A stretch of 64,000 nucleotides of DNA from Linanthus parryae (taxonomy: Eukaryota; Streptophyta; Magnoliopsida; Ericales; Polemoniaceae): contig JALGPY010000002.1 in NCBI GenBank assembly GCA_023055425.1, positions 50,863,321 to 50,927,320 of the forward strand, written 5' to 3'. Positions 59,588 to 64,000 of this stretch are shown piece by piece (positions within the stretch are counted from its first letter, which is position 1; the number at the start of each line of letters is the position of its first letter). A program made the position numbers and the translations under genes. Under the pieces are notes generated by a model, which did no database searches, was not told the DNA's origin, and saw nothing but the letters and a program-made list of their open reading frames with translations.

Positions 59588-59925
59588 TGCTAGCTTCTAT
59601 TGAGATGGTTCATAAGATGAGAACTTCACTTCTAACCCAGCATAGATTTCCCCAAAACTATTCTGCTTCAGTTTACATTTCTGCATAGATCGTATGCCAG
59701 AGGGCCTAGGAGTTTTATGTAGGATTGTTTTATCTGCCATTTCGCCCATCGAGAATTAATTGGACATGTACCAAAGATGAACTCGATGTTTTCTCCCTAC
59801 AACCAAACTGCCTGATTTACTCATCACCGTCTACAACTTCTTTCCTGGCACCTCCACAATTAACCCACCAAACCACCCATATTTCTCCAAGATAGCACCC
59901 AACTTAGTAAAAAGATGACTGTTAT
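59588..59925. other. intergenic, no feature seen
   Basis: Nothing recognisable. Confidence 0.4.
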
Positions 59926-60516
59926 GGCCAGTTTGGGAATGCTTTTGTTGCCAGCATACCTCCTTCCCGACAGCAGAAAGCTATTGTGGGTCCAGATAAA
60001 GTGTCCGAAAAGTCGGAAATTTAGAATTTGAAAATGACACTAAGGCTCCGTTTGGTTGGTGGTAAAACATTTTCCTGTAAAATGTTTTCCCTTGTTTTGG
60101 TGTTTTGGTGCTGTTTGGTTGGAAGTAAAATGTTTTCCTGTAAAATGTTTTCCCTCAAATGATGTAAAATGATTTACACATTTCAAATCAGTAAGCCATT
60201 TTCCGGAGAGTGAAGGAGCACAACAACTCATACTAACACCTCCACCACGACTACCACCTATCTCCACCACGACCCATCACCGCCACCCATCTTCACCGCC
60301 TCCCATCACCGCCATTTTCGTCACGGCCCACTGTTTTGGCAAGAGTCAACCAAACACAAGAAAATAATTGCACGGAAAGCTTTTTCACACAAAACATTTT
60401 ACGCGTAAAATATTTTCCCTCGTAAAACATTTTACTGCGAACCAAACAGAGCCTAAAAACTGCTTATACTGTCAGGAAGCAATTGTGCTAGCAGCATAAG
60501 CATTCCCAAACTGGCC
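59926..60516. mobile_element. MITE split by another MITE
   Basis: GGCCAGTTTGGGAATGCTT at the left is mirrored by AAGCATTCCCAAACTGGCC at the right (19 of 19). Inside these are GTTGCCAGCAT / GCTAGCAGCAT sub-ends. Without the inner 410-bp element it is ~180 bp. The target duplication is not clear. Confidence 0.8.
60044..60453. mobile_element. Tourist-like MITE, TSD TAA, inner member
   Basis: GGCTCCGTTTGGTTGG at the left and AACCAAACAGAGCC at the right, flanked by TAA (60041-60043, 60454-60456). Sub-terminal GTAAAACATTTTCC / GAAAATATTTTACGCG-type blocks extend the pairing. The interior is CCACC-rich low-complexity DNA. Confidence 0.85.
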
Positions 60517-61365
60517 CTTTGTTTCTCGTCCTTACGAATTTGGAGGATTGAATTTCCAATAAATTGTCTCTATAACATTGGAATGAATCAACAATTACAT
60601 CATTAACTAAAATCGTGCACTTCGAGTTTGCTTACCTAAGGGTATGTGTGTGATTCCCCAGAACTGGAAGAAAGCCCAGCAGTCTCCTCTTCATTGAAAG
60701 CCCCTGCCTCTTGTGCATCTTGACAGTACCTTCTGCACTTTAATCAAACTTCGCGAGCCTCTCTATGAAAATCCGGCCACAAAGACAAGTAACAACTCTT
60801 TTTCATTGCCATAGCTCTCACAGTTAGTGGATTAAGTACACCACAGCTGCAATATTTGCTCAAGAAATCTTGGTTAACCTCTAGTAATGTTTACATTTCC
60901 GTCGCCCTCACTGAAAAATCCATCATCACAATCTTGTGGAGAAGTATAATTTAGGATGAAGGAATCCAACAAGAACGGCATTCCTTCTTTGCAATTGATT
61001 TTGGCTTATTCATACTACATGAGAATATGAGATACCGATCAAAAATCAACTAGCTCCAAGCTTCCATATGGTTCAGCATTTCTTCCCATGCTTTAATTAC
61101 AATCCCACAGATCTTGCATCATTTAGGGATTTCAATCATTTAGCAAAAGGTCTTCTGGCAGAGTACAGTTACGATCAGAAAGTGCATTGAGTTGCTTATT
61201 CACAAACCAGAACCCACCAGTGAGCGCTTCTTGCAAAAATCCTTTAAAACTTGGCATTACTAGTTCACTTGTGTTAGTCTCATGGTAGCAAATATAAATC
61301 CGTCGCTCGAACAGAACACAACTAAAATTGCATAAATGAGAAAGACAACATACTCTCATAAAACG
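60517..61365. other. probable 3' flank of the SET-domain gene
   Basis: No domain-bearing ORF. The 75-codon minus-strand frame ending at 61132 directly follows the SET gene stop and is more likely UTR than a gene. Confidence 0.45.
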
Positions 61366-62793
61366 CTAAACGAGCTTCTTCTTCTTCCTCCCCATTGGAG
61401 AAGCAACCTTAACAGTTTTGCATACTTGAGCATATGCAGCAGAATACGATCTGAGTTTCTCGAGTACTCTTCTCTCACTCAAACGCAATACGAGTGAATG
61501 ATACTTCTTCCTCTCACTAATGCTGCAACATCTCTTCAATGCTTCAACATCATCTTCAATGGAATTCAAACCGTATAGCTTCTCTCGTATATCCGCAATA
61601 GCCGAAAGCGCATCACAAACATCTTTTGTCAGCAACAGATCCTTGTTCATCTCTTCTGGAGCAGCAAAATCCAAACTAACCCCCTTTCCTTTCCCTAAAC
61701 TGAAACTCATTAATTGCTCCAAATTCTCTCTACTCGAAGCCGCGACATCTAATCTCCAATACGCTTCATCAGGTAACAAAACAATGTAGAGTAGAATCAG
61801 CAGCTCAATCTGTGGCTCTCCATTAAACGAGACCTCGAAATACTCGGAGCTATCGCTAACACATCCACAATAACCCAATCTTCTCCATAGCGATAACCTA
61901 GCCCTAAAATGCCGACTCGAAAACGAATTTGTACTCCATTGAAGCACCAAATCCAGATCTATGTTAACAATGTCGAATGGATTGTTCATTTCCGTGAATC
62001 CATACCGGTGCAATAACGCAGCGTTACCGGAGCAACCATACGTGTTGAAGACCTCGTTTCTGGATTGTACGTCTTTCACCATGATCATTTCCAGCACATT
62101 CGGATCTCCATCTTCATTATGTTCATCATCATCATCTTCGGAGTCATCGGAGGCGTTGGATGTGAAATGAACATCCTCAGATCCGGTTTTGTGATTGAAG
62201 AGATCGGCCAACGGAACCATCCCGAAGCCATGGTGTTCGTCGATCTGGAACGAGCGAGATGCGATTAGGCTCTTCGCAGCGAAGTATTCCTCAACGGTGA
62301 AGAAATCTGGATCTAGATCTAGGGAGAGAAGTGGGAGAATATTTTCCTTCCAGTCTTCAACCACGAGAGCTTTGTCTTCTTTAACGATGTGATGAAGCTC
62401 GGTGCCGATCAACAGAGAATCGACCTCGTTCAAGGTCCATAGAAGCGGTATGGCTTCGTAGTCAGGTAAAAGCTGGAGGTAGCCGAACCATGGGGAGTTG
62501 TGGCGGAGGCTCCGCTCGTACATGACCGCGACGGCGAGGCCGAGGAGGCCGTCGAGGGCGGCGGATTCGATTAGGTTTTGAGCGGCGGAGGTTTTGATGG
62601 TGAGGCAGGATTGTTTCGGTATCGTCGCCACCACGTCTCCGTCGTGTAAGTCGGAGGCTGCTCTGACGGAGATTCCGTCGTCGAGATTGTCTGTGATCTC
62701 GAGGGCGTCGCTGCAGTGTATGTTGTGTTGGCGCATCCACCTCTTGAATGCTCTCAGTCGCCTGGTGGTGGTGGCGGTGGCGGCGGCGGCCAT
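61366..62793 (-). CDS. SET-domain protein lysine methyltransferase, SETD6/RKM4-type
   Basis: One uninterrupted frame of 475 codons. Residues ~25-270 form a split SET domain of the Rubisco-LSMT/SETD6 class: D-G-I-S-V-R-A near 39-45, the long helical insert (~75-170), F-N-H-K at 199-202 (the N-H pair of the cofactor pocket), and F-N-T-Y-G at 249-253 with the catalytic-type Tyr, followed by L-L-H-R-Y-G-F. Residues ~300-460 are an alpha-helical region matching the Rubisco LSMT substrate-binding domain, and the tail is basic (K-K-K-K). An acidic Asp/Glu insert (216-229) separates the two SET halves. Family members methylate lysines of specific non-histone proteins with S-adenosylmethionine; the substrate here is unknown. 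No plastid transit peptide is evident, so a nuclear or cytosolic location is likely (inference). The start follows a short leader and opens an Ala/Thr-rich N terminus; the next Met is at residue 20. Confidence 0.9.
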   Translation of the reverse strand: MAAAATATTTRRLRAFKRWMRQHNIHCSDALEITDNLDDGISVRAASDLHDGDVVATIPKQSCLTIKTSAAQNLIESAALDGLLGLAVAVMYERSLRHNSPWFGYLQLLPDYEAIPLLWTLNEVDSLLIGTELHHIVKEDKALVVEDWKENILPLLSLDLDPDFFTVEEYFAAKSLIASRSFQIDEHHGFGMVPLADLFNHKTGSEDVHFTSNASDDSEDDDDEHNEDGDPNVLEMIMVKDVQSRNEVFNTYGCSGNAALLHRYGFTEMNNPFDIVNIDLDLVLQWSTNSFSSRHFRARLSLWRRLGYCGCVSDSSEYFEVSFNGEPQIELLILLYIVLLPDEAYWRLDVAASSRENLEQLMSFSLGKGKGVSLDFAAPEEMNKDLLLTKDVCDALSAIADIREKLYGLNSIEDDVEALKRCCSISERKKYHSLVLRLSERRVLEKLRSYSAAYAQVCKTVKVASPMGRKKKKLV

Positions 62794-64000
62794 CGACGGT
62801 GGAAGTTCGAGTAGGTAGTGTGTAGTTTCGGTGTAGGTATTGGTAATGGACTTGGAAATGCCGAGTCAAAGTCCATTAACGACTGGTTTAACTGGACTTG
62901 GCCTAGTGGATTGTTTGACTTGAGATCTTTTGTGTTCATTTTGAAACAAGGCCCGATTATATGACTGGATTAATTCCAGTTTCTTAATAGGGGGGTTCGG
63001 ATTAATTCCCAACAGAGCTCTCACAAATATTATCCACCTTCTGTATCTCCTCGAGGTAATTTTGTATATTATGGTGAGCCGGTTAGGGGAACCAAATTTG
63101 TCTTGGTAAAATGTTTAAAGTTGGACCCAAAATAAAAAGGAAAAATAGGTTCAGATTGCTTACATAACCAAGAAATTAGTAGTTGTACTTTCGATTAAGC
63201 GAACCCGAGCCCGGCCCGATTTTGCTTGAACTGGCCGCTTTAGGTTTGGGCTCGGTTACGGCGTTGTCGGTTACGATTAACCAGAACCGAAAAAGTGGAG
63301 TACCTCTCACCGGCCCTGCCCCAGTAACCTTAACCGGTATAGCGTTTCGAGTTTGTTCGGGTCGGGTCCGGACCGAGCACAGATAGGGATTGCATCACTA
63401 TAATGTAAATACATCCCATCTAGGTTGACACCAACTCAACTATCCATCATTTGCATTTATCTAAAGTATTTTTTTACTAACTTATATTTACATTCACTAA
63501 ATAGTACTGGATCTATTAGTCGTCTTGAACTTCTGTCGTTTCATCGTCTATGATTAAGCTCTGGAATCGTTCTTCCACTTGAATGTCCAACGATCTGGAA
63601 TCGTTTCGTCGTTCCGCCTTGTTCACATCCCAGAGCCGCCTCCGTCGACTGTGGGTAGGAGGTTAATGTCATGGTGGTTTCTGGAGATGGAGGTGGCAGT
63701 GGCGATGGTTTCACAAAGGAGAGAGAGGAAGGAAGGGAGAGAAAGAGAGAGGGAATAGGAGATCGAGGGAGGGGAATAAACTGAAACAACAGAAAGACCG
63801 GAGCTTTAACCCCAAAATCGATAAGATCTGGGTTGGTGGCCGCTAGGTGGCGGCGGTGGTGCTGGTTCGATGGCGGTAGGGGGATTCAAAAGGTATAGAG
63901 AAAGAAGAGGAGGAGAGAGAGAGATGAACAGTGTTGCTGGCTCGTGGTGGTGGTGCTAGTTCGGGTGGGTGCTGCTTGAGAGAGAAAGAGATAAGAGATG
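62794..64000. other. upstream flank and low-complexity DNA to the window edge
   Basis: No gene is supported. 63640-64000 is GGTGG/GAGAGA-rich, and its minus-strand ORF (82 codons, Pro/Ser-rich) looks like composition rather than coding. It could be the edge of another transposon or of a gene outside the window. Confidence 0.35.

Noticed and set aside
61132..61359. 75-codon minus-strand ORF after the SET gene
   Set aside because: Immediately downstream of the SET stop with no domain; more likely 3' UTR.
1..64000. CRISPR arrays, operons, bacterial or organellar inserts, integrated viral genes
   Set aside because: No regularly spaced repeats, no dense coding, no plastid or mitochondrial gene blocks and no viral replicase or coat motifs were seen. 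The reverse transcriptase and Gag signals are all plant LINE or LTR-retrotransposon types.

Overview
This is a repeat-rich window from a plant nuclear genome, most likely a eudicot (possibly an asterid; that is a guess). The evidence is four intron-type plant genes (GT-AG introns, plant-specific family members), Ty3/gypsy and Ty1/copia elements primed from initiator Met tRNA, L1-type LINE remnants, and Stowaway-, Tourist/Harbinger-, hAT- and MULE-like non-autonomous DNA elements. No bacterial, organellar or viral gene, rRNA, tRNA gene or CRISPR array was seen. All alignments were made by eye.

Region by region. 1-20 kb has no host gene that I can support. It holds a gypsy LTR fragment (1-1900), an oppositely oriented LTR relic (about 1901-3062), unclassified repeats, a ~490-bp tandem repeat (about 7550-9001), a minus-strand LINE relic split by a complete non-coding copia element (10477-12570, TSD GAACG), a MITE split by a solo gypsy LTR (14234-17449, TSD CTATC), another MITE, a LINE 3' end, and a 1.1-kb fold-back element (18965-20072). 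20.4-31.2 kb is a seven-exon membrane-anchored cyclophilin (CYP21-1-like, 230 aa) whose long introns carry MITEs, a SINE-like tRNA head and an internal duplication. 32.4-42.2 kb is a LINE relic split by a very young gypsy element (32863-40676, TSD AGTGG) that keeps gag but has no pol. 43.1-44.4 kb is a three-deep nest of MITEs. 44.7-53.0 kb is a three-exon choline-transporter-like gene (541 aa). 55.4-57.4 kb is a three-exon actin-depolymerizing factor (ADF5-like, 143 aa) with a MITE filling most of intron 1. 59.9-60.5 kb is a MITE within a MITE. 61.4-62.8 kb (minus) is a single-exon SETD6/RKM4-type protein lysine methyltransferase (475 aa). The right edge is low-complexity sequence.

The four genes show no sign of working together; they are ordinary neighbours separated by transposons. 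The most unusual signals are in the mobile fraction: (a) at least seven loci where only a pyrimidine stub plus an A-run lies between direct repeats, as if tail-only retroposition were recurrent here; (b) a copia element whose LTR has apparently absorbed a former primer-binding site while three more copies lie just inside; (c) a near-identical-LTR, gag-only gypsy element; (d) a splice donor/acceptor-like pair shared by related gypsy LTRs. No wholly new gene system was found.
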